This document shows, piece after piece, positions 52,805-62,936 of a stretch of DNA of 64,000 bases. The stretch's first letter is position 1. The number at the start of each line of letters is the position of its first letter. The position numbers and the translations under genes are program-made. This stretch comes from Paenibacillus cookii (GTDB lineage Bacteria > Bacillota > Bacilli > Paenibacillales > Paenibacillaceae): positions 1-64,000 of the forward strand of contig NZ_BORW01000011.1 of the NCBI RefSeq assembly GCF_018333375.1, given 5' to 3'. The notes below the pieces were generated by a model. That model was not told where the DNA came from, did no database searches, and saw only the letters and a program-made list of their open reading frames with translations.

Positions 52805-53956
52805 ATGGACAACTCCGTGAATTGGGCGAGCCGCTTTAAAAAGTTTTTTCTGAACAACCGTTTCGTATTGTTTTTGCTGGTGCTGCTCCTGATCGGCCTC
52901 AATATTATGGTGCTCAGCAAAATATCGTTTATCTTCCATCCGGTGGCCGTTCTGTTGAAAACCGTCATTTTGCCCATTATCCTCACGGGGATTGTGTATT
53001 ATCTGCTGAATCCGATCGTCGATTTTCTTGAGCGGCACAAGGTGGGGCGGCTGCAGTCCATATTGCTGCTGTACGTGCTCATCATCGGCATCATTGCGGT
53101 GCTGCTGACGCTTGTCATTCCGGTCATCCGGCAGCAAATCATGGACCTGGTCACGAACTTTCCGGCATACAGCGAGATGATCCGGGTGCAAGTCGAACAT
53201 CTGATGGGCAGCAAATTGATCAATCAAATCCAGGAGTCCATCAATTTCGACCCGCAGGAAATGATTCGCACCGTTTCCGAAAAGGCATCGACCTTCCTGA
53301 ACAAAACGTGGACGGGGATCGGCGGGGTTCTCGGCAATATCATTGAAGTGGTGCTGGCCATCGTGACGGTGCCGTTCATCCTGTTCTATTTGCTGAAGGA
53401 CGGGAAGAAGCTGCCCGGTTTCATCCTCGGCTTCGTCCCTACCAAGCTGCGCGGGGAAACAAGCCGCGTCATGAACGAGATGAACCATCAGATCAGCTCC
53501 TACATTCGCGGGCAGATCATCGTCAGCTTCTGCATCGGCGTGCTGTTGTTCATCGGCTATATTATTATCGGGCTGAAATATTCGCTCATTTTGGCCGTCA
53601 TCGCCGCCTTCACCAGCGTCGTTCCGTATTTGGGGCCGGCCATCGCGATTACGCCCGCCCTGATCGTCGCCGCGGTTACGTCCCCGATGATGCTGCTGAA
53701 AATGATCATCGTTTGGACGGTGGTGCAGCTGATCGAAGGCAAGTTCATTTCGCCGCAGGTGATGGGCAAGACGCTGAAAATCCACCCGATTACGATCATT
53801 TTCGTCATCTTGACGAGCGGCAACCTGTTCGGCATCGTCGGCGTTTTGCTGGCCGTGCCGGGGTACGCCGTGTTGAAGGTCGTCGTTTCCCACATCTACC
53901 GGTGGTTTAAAGTCCGCTCCGGTTTATACGAACCGGTGAAGCCGGAGCAATCATAA
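52805..53956 (+). CDS. AI-2E family transporter
   Basis: 383 residues with about eight membrane helices, including the conserved centre [14 protein letters not shown] and the C-terminal [22 protein letters not shown]. Members export diverse substrates; some act as Na+/H+ antiporters, and the autoinducer-2 name rests on one case. Cotranscribed with the CNNM-type gene and closed by a strong terminator. Confidence 0.9.
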   Translation: MDNSVNWASRFKKFFLNNRFVLFLLVLLLIGLNIMVLSKISFIFHPVAVLLKTVILPIILTGIVYYLLNPIVDFLERHKVGRLQSILLLYVLIIGIIAVLLTLVIPVIRQQIMDLVTNFPAYSEMIRVQVEHLMGSKLINQIQESINFDPQEMIRTVSEKASTFLNKTWTGIGGVLGNIIEVVLAIVTVPFILFYLLKDGKKLPGFILGFVPTKLRGETSRVMNEMNHQISSYIRGQIIVSFCIGVLLFIGYIIIGLKYSLILAVIAAFTSVVPYLGPAIAITPALIVAAVTSPMMLLKMIIVWTVVQLIEGKFISPQVMGKTLKIHPITIIFVILTSGNLFGIVGVLLAVPGYAVLKVVVSHIYRWFKVRSGLYEPVKPEQS

Positions 53957-53961
53957 ACGCT

Positions 53962-53994
53962 AAAATCCGCAGGCATGTCCTGCGGATTTTTTTG
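53962..53994 (+). terminator. Terminator after AI-2E transporter
   Basis: AAAATCCGCAGG and CCTGCGGATTTTTTT with a six-base loop: a perfect stem and strong T-run. Confidence 0.9.
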
Positions 53995-54060
53995 TGTTTC
54001 ATAAGGGAGCTATTAGGCAGGAGAAGCAGTGGGGATTGAGGTATATCTATTAGCTCGCAA

Positions 54061-54687
54061 ATGATATCATTTAGAGGAATTAAAAAGCCGATCAGGGGGA
54101 GTGTGGCAGGTGCAAACGAAGATTTAACCCAATGGCATGCCTGCTTGCGGGACCGGAAAATGCTGTCGCAGAAGACGTATGCCAGTTTTTTTAATGTGAA
54201 CAAAAACAACTATTGTTATGGGCTGGAACATCATCAAATGTACGGAACGGACCGTTATTCCCATGGGGGAGATCACCTTGGCGTAAGTGCTTTTGTGCAG
54301 CATTATTTTGAAGAAGATCTTTGCATTATCATTCTTTCGAATAACGAAGCGATGAATCAGTATAGATTAGGCAATGCCGTTTCGGATATTCTGCATGGCG
54401 TTGAAGTCGGCGTTCCCGGCAAACCCGAAGAATTCTTCATGGGCGAAAACAAGCTTAAGCAGTATTGCGGTACATACTTCAAAGATAAAATCCAGGTGGA
54501 ACTCATTCACGGCAAGTTATACTTTACGAGGTTCGCCGGCAATCTCCACATCGAAATCTATCCGGTGGACGAGGGAAAATTCGTTCGCAAATATTCCGAC
54601 CAGATCCATCCTTATAACATTCATGAGAACGAAGCTGGACAGATGACGTTTTTCGGGTATGCCAAGGAGGAAGACGCCAAGAAATAA
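54061..54687 (+). pseudogene. Serine hydrolase (beta-lactamase fold), C-terminal remnant
   Basis: About 200 residues resembling the second half of class C beta-lactamase-like hydrolases: NEDLTQWHACLRDRKMLSQ, then RYSHGGDHLGVSAFVQHYF and a C-terminal lipocalin-like strand region. The catalytic SxxK and YxN motifs of the N-terminal half are missing, and there is no ribosome site. I conclude that the 5' part was deleted. The sequence upstream of about 54100 does not match the family. Confidence 0.65.
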
Positions 54688-54710
54688 TCCGTCTGCAGCC
54701 GGTTGGCAAT

Positions 54711-54755
54711 AAAAAGGCTTTCTATAGCCACCCCATCGGGTGATTATAAAAAGCC
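54711..54755 (-). terminator. Terminator for the secreted-protein gene
   Basis: On the minus strand GGCTTT ... AAAGCC with an inner CACCC-GATG-GGGTG stem, followed by TTTTTATT. Confidence 0.65.
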
Positions 54756-54785
54756 GGTCAGCTTTGCGGCGTCGATCGCATCTAT

Positions 54786-55442
54786 TTAAAATTTTCCGGG
54801 GAATTGTTTGACAATGCCTTCCGTCAGGATGTCCGCCAAATGAATCATATGGATCTCGTTTTTGTCGGTTGCCGCAATATCGGCTTTCCAGTCCCCTTTG
54901 AGACAGTCGAGGACGATTTCCGTAATCAACTGAAGGTGGGTATACAGCATGTCCTGCAGCGTTTTAAACGGCCAGTTCGGATTCGCCGCGCTTAAAAATT
55001 TGGCGATATCGTCGGCGTTCCGATGCCAGTCCGCCTCCAACCTTTGCACATCCGCCTGATTGCCCGCTTTGGCCGCATCGACAATTTTTCCTGCGATCAG
55101 AATATGCTCTCTCAGAAGATCGGCCAGCTTATTGCCGGCGGCTTCTCCATAATAAGGTTTGATCACATTGCCTATATCCTGCTGGTTCCGCAACAGCCGG
55201 TCCAACACGTCCTTTTGATCCGGGCGATTGGAAATGGCGCTGACAATATAGCTGCGGGTCCATATCGTATGGTCAATCCAGACCTTCTGCATATCGGTTT
55301 TCAACTGCACCATTTTCGGACTTAGGCAGGTCTTATCCAGATTCTTTTCCTCTGCTGCCTTTGCTTGCGCAAATGCCTGCGGAGTCATGTTAAACAAAAG
55401 CGCCAAAGTTAACGGCAGCGCCAGTAACCATTTGTTTTTCAC
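54786..55442 (-). CDS. Secreted protein of unknown function
   Basis: 218 residues with a Sec signal peptide (MKNKWLLALPLTLALLFNM, cleavage after QAFA-type site near residue 25). The mature part is all-helical in appearance with conserved-looking segments IWTRSYIVSAIS, KPYYGEAAGNKLADLL and HLADILTEGIVKQFPGKF. I have seen this pattern in hypothetical Bacillales proteins but know no function. Monocistronic with a terminator on its 3' side. Confidence 0.65.
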   Translation of the reverse strand: MKNKWLLALPLTLALLFNMTPQAFAQAKAAEEKNLDKTCLSPKMVQLKTDMQKVWIDHTIWTRSYIVSAISNRPDQKDVLDRLLRNQQDIGNVIKPYYGEAAGNKLADLLREHILIAGKIVDAAKAGNQADVQRLEADWHRNADDIAKFLSAANPNWPFKTLQDMLYTHLQLITEIVLDCLKGDWKADIAATDKNEIHMIHLADILTEGIVKQFPGKF

Positions 55443-55539
55443 TTTATCTGCTCCTCTGTGCTTTGGATAAAACAGGCTGTCTTATTATGGGTGGATTTTC
55501 CGATTTTATGCAGCGGCTGGTTGCGGTTGATATGATGAG

Positions 55540-55662
55540 CAGCTTATTCGGGGAATTCTCACGTTCAGCCTTTTGGTTGGCAATAAGATCACGCTCCTTG
55601 GAGCCATTTTATTTTTGATTGGGTTCGCAGTCAACTCATCGTTTGCGGCGCTTAAAAATTGA
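55540..55662 (+). pseudogene. Possible 3' remnant of a membrane-protein gene
   Basis: A frame ending at TGA 55660-55662 reads LLVGNKITLLGAILFLIGF, a convincing membrane helix, but upstream the frame has no start or ribosome site. The remaining 55443-55775 gap shows no other gene. Confidence 0.25.
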
Positions 55663-55775
55663 ACAAACCAGCGTTATCGATGAGGAAAGGCCGTTCCTTT
55701 CTTTTGATGCAAAAATCAACCGTCTCTGTGTGGTAGAATATTGTAATCATATCCCGGAAGGCCAAGGTGAATGCA

Positions 55776-56213
55776 ATGAATACCGGTGTAAGGGCAAGAT
55801 TGGCATCCATCGCCGATGCGGAGGAATTGTCGAGACTGAATCAAGAGTTTAACGGGGGCGACGGCAGACCTCCGGCGCACATCGCGAAAAGTTTGAACGC
55901 GGGCAACGAACTGGTTGCCGTGGCAGAAATAAACGGCCGGGTCGTCGGTTTTGGCTGTGCGCAAAGTTACCATTCATTTTGTTATGAGGAGCCGCAGGGC
56001 GAAATTACCGAATTGTACGTGGAAGAACATGCTCGAAGAAGAGGGATTGCAGCTGCGATACTCTCTTGTCTGGAAGATTACCTCGGTAAGCGCGGGGTAA
56101 AAGAGATTAAGGTACTGACAGGGAAAGGCAATGTCGCCGCAATTTGCACGTATGAACATAGCGGTTATGTCGTCGACGATGAACTTTTGCTGATAAAAAC
56201 GTTGGGGGACTGA
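55776..56213 (+). CDS. GNAT-family N-acetyltransferase
   Basis: 145 residues from ATG 55776 (AAGGTGA five bases upstream). It has the GNAT fold pattern: an N-terminal ARLASIADAEELSRLN strand-helix, ITELYVEEHARRRGIAAAIL with the acetyl-CoA pyrophosphate loop (RRRGIA), and a C-terminal YEHSGYVVDDE. The substrate is unknown. It converges on the SDR gene with a shared terminator. Confidence 0.85.
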   Translation: MNTGVRARLASIADAEELSRLNQEFNGGDGRPPAHIAKSLNAGNELVAVAEINGRVVGFGCAQSYHSFCYEEPQGEITELYVEEHARRRGIAAAILSCLEDYLGKRGVKEIKVLTGKGNVAAICTYEHSGYVVDDELLLIKTLGD

Positions 56214-56299
56214 ATGTGCGACAGATTACTCGCGGGTTACCACAAACCAAAACATTTTGTCTTTAGAGAATAGCCGGTTTGGCCGACTTCAGAAGGCGC

Positions 56300-56331
56300 A
56301 AAAATCCCTTCGCATGATCGAAGGGATTTTT
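56300..56331. terminator. Bidirectional terminator between GNAT and SDR genes
   Basis: AAAAATCCCTTCG (56300-56312) and CGAAGGGATTTTT (56319-56331), a perfect stem with A and T tails. Confidence 0.9.
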
Positions 56332-56343
56332 GCCGCAGGGAAT

Positions 56344-57081
56344 TCAATTGAACCCGCCGTTGACGCGAATCGTCTGTCCCGTAATCCAACGGGCTTGATC
56401 GCTGACGAACAGCTCGACGGCATTCGCAATGTCCTCCGGTTCGCCAAGCCGTCCGAACGCGTTCATTCGGCGGTACGAATCGACCAGCTCCGGCGATTTG
56501 CCGTTCAGAAACAGCTCGGTCGCGACTTGCCCGGGCGCGATGCAGTTGATGGTGATGTCCCGGGGACCGAATTCCTTGGCCAATTGCCGTGTCAGCTGCT
56601 CAACCGCGCCTTTTGTTGCGGCATATAGACTGTACGTCTGGAGCATTGCACCCGCAATGGACGTCGAGAAGTTAATGATTGTTCCGCCCGGCGCCATATG
56701 TTTCATCGCTTGCTGACAAGCGAAATACGTACCTTTGACGTTGAGCGCGAAATGCTGGTCGAAGATCTCTTCCGTCACGTCCGAGATCGTAACGTTTGCC
56801 ATAACCCCTGCATTGTTGATCAAAATGTCCACGCGTCCGAACCGCTCCAACGTTTCCGAGAACAAGGCTTCGACTTCGGCCACCTTGCTCACGTCGGCCC
56901 GGATGGCCGCCGCTTGGCCGCCAAATTGCTCAATCGTCTTGACAACCTCGTCCGCTTTGTCCCGGCTCGAAGAATAATTGACAACCACCTTTGCTCCCGC
57001 TTTCGCCAATTGAAGGGCTACTTGCCGTCCGATCCCCCGCGACGCTCCGGTCACCAGTGCAACTTTTCCATTCAAACTCAT
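56344..57081 (-). CDS. Short-chain dehydrogenase/reductase
   Basis: 245 residues, classical SDR length. Cofactor motif TGASRGIG (about residues 12-19), structural NNAG (about 88-91) and active-site Tyr-x-x-x-Lys in YSLYAATKG (about 153-161), with Ser upstream in NFSTSIAG. It resembles 3-oxoacyl-ACP reductases, but the Ala/Ser-rich catalytic loop also fits general SDR oxidoreductases. It is divergent from an AraC regulator, 182 bp between starts, which probably controls it. Confidence 0.9.
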   Translation of the reverse strand: MSLNGKVALVTGASRGIGRQVALQLAKAGAKVVVNYSSSRDKADEVVKTIEQFGGQAAAIRADVSKVAEVEALFSETLERFGRVDILINNAGVMANVTISDVTEEIFDQHFALNVKGTYFACQQAMKHMAPGGTIINFSTSIAGAMLQTYSLYAATKGAVEQLTRQLAKEFGPRDITINCIAPGQVATELFLNGKSPELVDSYRRMNAFGRLGEPEDIANAVELFVSDQARWITGQTIRVNGGFN

Positions 57082-57263
57082 TTCTTCTCCACTCCTTCAT
57101 CCGATATGGGCCGATCGGTCGTTCGCCGAATTCGACCTTGCCAATTCATTATAGGAAGGATCGCTGCCTTGCCGTTAGATCATTTCTGTCCGATCCTTGC
57201 CTAATTCTCTTCCGTCTCCATATAATAGATGTAACATCCTGCCTGGAAAGGGGAACGGCCTCT

Positions 57264-58202
57264 ATGGACAAAACGGATGAACCGCAGCGCCTGGAACATG
57301 CTTTGGAGCAACTGGCGCTTTTAATACGCCGCCATGCTCCGGAGGGAGGGATTCATCGGACGGAGATCCCTTCGTTGACGCTGATGCATGCTACACGCTT
57401 GTCGGAACCGCTGGAATCCATCTACAAGCCATCCATTTGCGTTGTGGCGCAGGGGGCTAAAGTAGCCGCGCTGGCAGATGAATCCTACCGGTACGATCCT
57501 TCGACTTACCTGGTCACTTCCGTCGAATTGCCGATTATGGGCCGAATCGTCGAGGCTTCGCCCGAGATTCCCTATTTAAGTTTGAAGCTCGGCTTCGATA
57601 TCGACGTCATCCTGGAGATCATGGAAAAGGCGAACCGCACCGCTCCCGCGCCCGCGGAAGCCGCCCGCGGGATCGCCGTGAACCAAACGTCTCCCGCGCT
57701 TCTCGAAGCCCTCGTGCGGCTGGTGCAGCTGCTTGACGCGCCTGAGGACATTCCGGTGCTGGCGCCGCTTGCCATCCGCGAAGTGCTGTATCGCATGCTT
57801 CAGGGCGAGCAAGCCGAGCTTCTTTGCCAATTTGCGATCAGCGGCAGCCATGGCTACAACATCGCCCAAGCCATCCGGTTGATCAATCGGGAATATGACC
57901 ACCCGCTGGCGGTTGAGCAGCTTGCAAAGACCGTGAACATGAGCGTGTCGGCGTTCCATAAGCATTTCAAGCGCGTCACGGCGATGAGTCCGCTGCAATA
58001 CCAGAAAACGGTGCGTTTGCAGGAAGCCCGGCGGTTAATGCTGACGGAATCGATGCAAGCCTCCGATGCGGCGTTTCAGGTCGGCTACGAAAGCCCGTCC
58101 CAATTCAGCCGGGAATACGCCCGCATGTACGGAAAGCCGCCGGCACGGGACGTTCAGGAACTTCACGGCTTGGCCGCCGACGGCAAAAGGATTGCCCATT
58201 GA
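57264..58202 (+). CDS. AraC-family transcriptional regulator
   Basis: 312 residues from ATG 57264 (GGAAAGGGGA upstream); the frame stays open further 5' but without a ribosome site. The AraC_N-type cupin part (about residues 25-180) contains EPLESIYKPSICVVAQGAK, as in the family linked to SDR/oxidoreductase operons. Two helix-turn-helix motifs follow near the C-terminus (MSVSAFHKHFKRVT and SDAAFQVGYESPSQFSREY). Likely activator of the divergent SDR gene. Confidence 0.9.
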   Translation: MDKTDEPQRLEHALEQLALLIRRHAPEGGIHRTEIPSLTLMHATRLSEPLESIYKPSICVVAQGAKVAALADESYRYDPSTYLVTSVELPIMGRIVEASPEIPYLSLKLGFDIDVILEIMEKANRTAPAPAEAARGIAVNQTSPALLEALVRLVQLLDAPEDIPVLAPLAIREVLYRMLQGEQAELLCQFAISGSHGYNIAQAIRLINREYDHPLAVEQLAKTVNMSVSAFHKHFKRVTAMSPLQYQKTVRLQEARRLMLTESMQASDAAFQVGYESPSQFSREYARMYGKPPARDVQELHGLAADGKRIAH

Positions 58203-58441
58203 AAATCGGATAAAAAGATTTTTGATATGCTCCCGTTATGGTAGACAGGCGAAAAAAGAAAACTGGCTAGCGCAAGGGGGCTTTTTCATGCTTAACAAAC
58301 ATTAATACATCAGTGAAACTCGCTATGCTTGATGAACCTTAAGTGGTGAAAAACCGGCATCCGGCATACGACACAAAACTCTGTCTTTAACATGGCCGGG
58401 GGGATCTATACCAACTACCGCTTGTAAAGGAGTCTAAAAAA

Positions 58442-59317
58442 ATGGCTATTGCAGAGATCGTTCGAATGTTAGAACAGGCAGGGCTGGGAGCCTACAAGCA
58501 GGCTATCGCCAGGTGGATTTATCCGACGGCATATCTGAATTTGCAGCCTGCGCATGATTCTTCGATCCCTGTTGGGAGCAGCAAAGTCGGCGGTCGTCCG
58601 GATCTGCCTGAAGATGTGGAATGGCCGACGTGGAAGGACTACGAAATGACCTTTATCGCCCAAATCAACTTGGCGGAATGTCCCCGGGATCTGTCTCTTC
58701 CGGAGAGCGGCCTTCTATCTTTTTTCTATGCCGTTGAGCCGATGTTCGACGATGAGGACTTTAATGGCGACCCAAATACTTGCCGTGTCCTCTATTTCGA
58801 AGCCGAACGGCTTGATCAAATTTCGCGCAGAAATATCCCTGTTAGTTTGAAAGAGGCTTCGACGATGAAATCCAACCGTATTTCGTTTGAATCTTCCCTA
58901 TCTGTCCCGGATTCGGAATCCGCCTTCCTGGAAAGCTTGGACCTGGGCTGGAGCGGCAACCGTGAGCATTTTGATCAATACTGGGAGGTATTTTTGCCGG
59001 AGTTTGAACGGGCATGGGGGAAGGATGGCTATATGAACCGTCTGATGGGACATCCGGATCAAATTCAAGGGGATATGCAAGTCGGCTGTGAGATAGCCCG
59101 CGGCGCGTACGGCTGGGATGACATGGCGAATTCCGAAAAACGCAAGCAGATCGTGAATTCGGCTGTAAAATGGCGTTTGCTGCTGCAAATCGATTCCGAG
59201 GAGGACAAGACGGGAATGATGTGGGGGGACGTCGGCCGGATTTATTTTTGGATTCATGAGGACGATCTTGCGGCGCTGCGCTTTGACCGGGTGGTTTGCG
59301 AGATGCAGTGTACATAG
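58442..59317 (+). CDS. YwqG-like (DUF1963) protein
   Basis: 291 residues. SSKVGGRPDLPEDVEWPTW (about residues 41-60) and FIAQINLAECP are the typical opening of DUF1963, and the C-terminus has RIYFWIHEDDLAALRFD. The fold is known from YwqG of Bacillus but the function is not. Start at 58442 after AAGGAG. The 239-bp gap before it shows no gene. Confidence 0.85.
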   Translation: MAIAEIVRMLEQAGLGAYKQAIARWIYPTAYLNLQPAHDSSIPVGSSKVGGRPDLPEDVEWPTWKDYEMTFIAQINLAECPRDLSLPESGLLSFFYAVEPMFDDEDFNGDPNTCRVLYFEAERLDQISRRNIPVSLKEASTMKSNRISFESSLSVPDSESAFLESLDLGWSGNREHFDQYWEVFLPEFERAWGKDGYMNRLMGHPDQIQGDMQVGCEIARGAYGWDDMANSEKRKQIVNSAVKWRLLLQIDSEEDKTGMMWGDVGRIYFWIHEDDLAALRFDRVVCEMQCT

Positions 59318-59462
59318 TTAAAGAAGGAGTTGGCCGATATTGCTTTTCAAGGCATTTCCCGCCACCCCATTGTAATTGCGCATGGAGCATGTGATAATGG
59401 GATGTTCGTTATAAAAATGAGCGGTAGAACGATTTTGATTGGAAAGCTGAGGTTATTCGAAC

Positions 59463-61412
59463 GTGGAACGGTACCCATTTGCATATGATCCTTCCCGGCC
59501 TTTTATCCAGCAGGCGTCGGATTGGGTGGCGGATGTATTTTATGAGTTGCTGCCCGAAGCGGGCTTTGAAGTCCGGGACGAACAGATTTACATGGCCTTT
59601 CAACTGGAAAAGGCGTTTGCCGAGAAAAAAACGATTTTTGCCGAAGCCGGCGTCGGCACGGGCAAAACGTTGGTGTATCTTTTGTATGCCGTGTGTTACG
59701 CGCGTTATACGCGGAAGCCGGCGGTCATCGCCTGCGCGGACGAATCCTTGATCGAGCAGTTGGTCAAGCCGGAGGGCGATATCGCCAAGCTGGCCCGCCA
59801 TTTGGATCTCGTGATCGACGCGCGGCTCGGCAAGTCGCCGGATCAATATCTTTGCCTCAAAAAGCTGGATCAGGCGCGGATTCAAGGCGATGAAGAGATG
59901 GTCTGGGAAGACATCGCGGCCGGTTTGCCGGATTTCGTGTATTCTTCTGCGCCGATGCAAACCTTCCAAGCCTACGGCGACCGGCGGGACTATCCGCAGC
60001 TTGGCGACGAGGAGTGGAAGAAAATCAGCTGGGATCCCTTCCAGGACTGCTTCACCTGCGACCGCCGCCACCGCTGCGGGCAGACTTTGTCGCGGGACCA
60101 TTACCGCCGCGCCGCCGACGTGATCATCTGCTCGCATGACTATTACCTGGAGCATGTGTGGACGTACGACGGCCGCAAACGGGAGGGACAGCTGCCGCTG
60201 CTTCCGGAACATTCCTCCGTCGTTTTGGACGAGGGGCATTTGCTGGAGTCGGCGGCCATGAAGGCGCTTGGCTACAAAATGAAGCATACGGTCTTCGAGG
60301 ACCTGATTACGCGCCTGCTGCAAAACGAAATCCGCGAATCGCTGGCCGTCCTGATCGACGACGCCATCGTGCAAAGCGAAGCGATGTTTGCCTTGTTCGG
60401 GCGAAACAGCCGCCCGATTCCCGGGTCGGACCGCAAAGAAATCCTGCTGACGGACGAGCTGCTCGGCGAAGTGCACCGGTTCCGGGGGCTGCTGACGGCG
60501 ATTGAAGAAGAGCTGGTATTCGAAGGCGAGCTGTACACGCTGGACGAATATCAGCTCCGCATCGTGGAGGAGCATTTGGATATGATGCAGCAGGCGCTGA
60601 TGCTGTTCGAGCGTTCCGAAGCGCTGATTTGCTGGGTAGAGGACAGCCCCGAAGGACTTACGCTTTCCATTATGCCGGGAACGGTCAAGGATGTGCTGAA
60701 GACGCATGTCTTCGGCCTGCGCATGCCGATCGTGTTTTCGTCGGCGACCATGTCGGTGGACGGTTCGTTCCGTTACCTGGCGGACAGCCTCGGCATCGAA
60801 AGCTTCCTGTCTTTTTCGGTCGCTTCGCCGTACGCGTATCCGGAGCAGATGGAAGTGCTGGCCCCGGCATGGAATCTTGCGGAAGGCTTTGAAGGCAAAA
60901 TGAAGGAAGCGGTACGGCTGCTGCAGGAAAGCGGCGGCAGGGCGCTGATCCTGTTCCGTACGCGGGAGGAGCTGCGGCAGTTCAAGCAAGCAGCGAAGGA
61001 CGAGCCTTTGCTGGCGGGAATACCGTTTTACTTTGAAGGGGACGGGGAAATCAGCCACCTGATTTCGTCCTTCCAGCGCGAAGAAGAAAGCGTTCTGTGC
61101 GCGGTCAGCCTATGGGAAGGCCTCGATGTGCCGGGGCCGTCGCTGTCGAACGTCATCATCTGGTCGCTGCCGTTCCCGCCGCATGATCCGGTGTTTATCG
61201 CCAAACGGAAGGCCGCCGCCGACCCGTTCAACGAAGTGGACCTGCCGTATATGCTGCTCCGTCTCCGCCAAGGCATCGGGCGGCTGATCCGTTCCCGGGA
61301 CGACCGGGGGATCGCCGTGCTGCTGGGCGAAGAGCTGCGGACGAATCCCGAGGTCAAAGATAAGGTGCTGTCCGTGCTGCCGGAAGGCGTGGAGCTTCGG
61401 GAGCAGCTTTAA
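59463..61412 (+). CDS. DinG/XPD-type Fe-S helicase (YpvA-like)
   Basis: 649 residues from GTG 59463 (weak GAGGT ribosome site). Walker A EAGVGTGKT (61-69), DEGH box (256-259), and four cysteines C131, C196, C199 and C205 placed as the 4Fe-4S cluster ligands of XPD/DinG helicases. C-terminal motifs include WEGLDVPGPSLSN and LRQGIGRLIRS. It should be an ATP-dependent 5'-3' DNA helicase in repair; no exonuclease domain is fused, so it matches YpvA rather than full DinG. Confidence 0.9.
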   Translation: MERYPFAYDPSRPFIQQASDWVADVFYELLPEAGFEVRDEQIYMAFQLEKAFAEKKTIFAEAGVGTGKTLVYLLYAVCYARYTRKPAVIACADESLIEQLVKPEGDIAKLARHLDLVIDARLGKSPDQYLCLKKLDQARIQGDEEMVWEDIAAGLPDFVYSSAPMQTFQAYGDRRDYPQLGDEEWKKISWDPFQDCFTCDRRHRCGQTLSRDHYRRAADVIICSHDYYLEHVWTYDGRKREGQLPLLPEHSSVVLDEGHLLESAAMKALGYKMKHTVFEDLITRLLQNEIRESLAVLIDDAIVQSEAMFALFGRNSRPIPGSDRKEILLTDELLGEVHRFRGLLTAIEEELVFEGELYTLDEYQLRIVEEHLDMMQQALMLFERSEALICWVEDSPEGLTLSIMPGTVKDVLKTHVFGLRMPIVFSSATMSVDGSFRYLADSLGIESFLSFSVASPYAYPEQMEVLAPAWNLAEGFEGKMKEAVRLLQESGGRALILFRTREELRQFKQAAKDEPLLAGIPFYFEGDGEISHLISSFQREEESVLCAVSLWEGLDVPGPSLSNVIIWSLPFPPHDPVFIAKRKAAADPFNEVDLPYMLLRLRQGIGRLIRSRDDRGIAVLLGEELRTNPEVKDKVLSVLPEGVELREQL

Positions 61413-61463
61413 ATGTTGCCATGGCTTGCGGATGCAGCTGAAAAAATACATCGTAGAATCGGC

Positions 61464-61492
61464 AAAAGCCGCGCTAAATGCGCGGCTTTTTG
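61464..61492 (+). terminator. Terminator after helicase gene
   Basis: AAAAGCCGCGC and GCGCGGCTTTTT form a strong stem with a five-base loop and a T-run. Confidence 0.9.
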
Positions 61493-61573
61493 TTATGGAA
61501 GCGTCCGGCGGAGCCATTACTGTAACTCCGTATTTGCACTCGATGATAAGTTGAACGTTGGTTATGTTCTGTT

Positions 61574-62848
61574 TTACGCCGGATTTTCAACCGTCCCCAT
61601 GAACAGCCAAAGCCCGGTTTGGCCGTCTTCGATGCAGAAGAAAAAGGGATGATCCACGTTCATCTCGAACCGGCCCGCCGGCGGAGCCGAACCTGCCATG
61701 GCCATTTCGGTGACGGCAGCGGCTTCCGTGCCTTCCTCGTTTACGTCAAGCACCATCTTATGCAGCACCGAAGATACAAAAAGCGGCTTCGCGCCAGACA
61801 TGGCCGTGAAATCGGCGGCCGCCGGATCAAACGCCTGCTTCATGCCCAGCGCGATCAGCGCCTCTCTTAACTCCAGCGACGATTCGGCTTTGAAGCGGGG
61901 GAGCCGGATTTCGCCGGAGGCATGATCGAACCGGGCTTGCCATATGGACGGGGCCTTGCGGATGGTGTTCATGACATCGGCGAGCGAATGCCCGCCTGCG
62001 GGAAGCACGATCAGCATGTTCAGCCGACCGTCCCCATAAGGCAGGCGAATCGCCTGAGCTTCGGGCGTTTGCTTGTATTCGAACATACCGGACCGCCTCA
62101 TCATCGGCACTTGTTTGGTCGTTTGGTCGCCTAGCGTGAACTTGCCGTCTTGGGTGTCCTTCGGATCGAAGGGACTTTGCCAGGCGCCGTTAAAGTAGAC
62201 GGTATTCAGCAGAATCGCCAGCGTATCCGGGGTGGGAGCTTGATCGAGAACTCCCGGGATTTTACCGCGCGTATGCCGGCTTACCCAATCGTTGATCTTT
62301 TTTACCGTTCCCTTTTCGGTAAAGTCAACGGCTTGAACGTCGGCATGGTAGCTGTCTTTTGCCGTGAGAATAAAAGAGTCTTTGATCTCCATGCCCCTGC
62401 TGTACCAGACCGAATTGGCGGAATTCAGCCGGACGCCCGACCCCGCATCCCCAAGAAGCGTGTACAGCGTCCGGACAGAGGCGTTCGCCTGCTCCTTGCC
62501 GATGGTTTCGATTCCGAGCATCCGCGCCATTTCTTCTGCGGTGTTTCCGCCGCTGCCCTGATAGGCTAACGCTAATGCGGTAAAAATACTATAGGGAGAC
62601 AATAGGGTATTCCCCCCCGGCTTTGCCGTCTTCGCGAGCTCTTCGTGAAGACGCAGCCCGAAACGATTTTGCGCGCGGACCATGTCCGGATGGAGTTTTT
62701 CGGCGACCTGCTGCCTTTCGGCGAGGGAGAGGACCTGCGCCTGCTTTTTCGACGATTCCGGGGAAATCGGCTGCCGGCCGTCACAGGACGACGTCAGCAG
62801 CAGCGAAGCGCAAAGCATAAGAAGGAGCGAGCCTTTTTTCCGAACCAT
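61574..62848 (-). CDS. Serpin-family lipoprotein
   Basis: 424 residues with a lipoprotein signal ending in LTSSC (lipidated Cys at about residue 22). The serpin domain is complete: NSVWYSRG early, the hinge EEGTEAAAVTEMAM, a reactive-centre loop of about 20 residues and FEMNVDHPFFFCIEDGQTG near the C-terminus. Small residues at hinge positions P12-P9 (AAAV) mean that the loop can insert, so it is probably an inhibitory serpin. Target proteases are not predictable. It would be anchored outside the membrane, perhaps guarding against host or rival serine proteases. Confidence 0.9.
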   Translation of the reverse strand: MVRKKGSLLLMLCASLLLTSSCDGRQPISPESSKKQAQVLSLAERQQVAEKLHPDMVRAQNRFGLRLHEELAKTAKPGGNTLLSPYSIFTALALAYQGSGGNTAEEMARMLGIETIGKEQANASVRTLYTLLGDAGSGVRLNSANSVWYSRGMEIKDSFILTAKDSYHADVQAVDFTEKGTVKKINDWVSRHTRGKIPGVLDQAPTPDTLAILLNTVYFNGAWQSPFDPKDTQDGKFTLGDQTTKQVPMMRRSGMFEYKQTPEAQAIRLPYGDGRLNMLIVLPAGGHSLADVMNTIRKAPSIWQARFDHASGEIRLPRFKAESSLELREALIALGMKQAFDPAAADFTAMSGAKPLFVSSVLHKMVLDVNEEGTEAAAVTEMAMAGSAPPAGRFEMNVDHPFFFCIEDGQTGLWLFMGTVENPA

Positions 62849-62936
62849 TGCGGTTTAACCTGCCTTCCGTGTTCACATGATATTCATAGACGCTTCCAGA
62901 ACTTAGGAAGTTGCGCCTCGGAAATCCTATCCCGAT

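Noticed and set aside
51794..53893. A 699-codon open frame on the minus strand
   Set aside because: It lies wholly antisense to the CNNM-type and AI-2E genes, which have clear families. Its translation is His/Asp/Gln-rich, as antisense frames of GC-rich genes are.
54061..54687. Functional beta-lactamase
   Set aside because: The catalytic SxxK and YxN half is absent.
59409..61058. A 549-codon minus-strand frame
   Set aside because: Antisense shadow of the Fe-S helicase gene; composition is Arg/Gln/His-rich with no domain.
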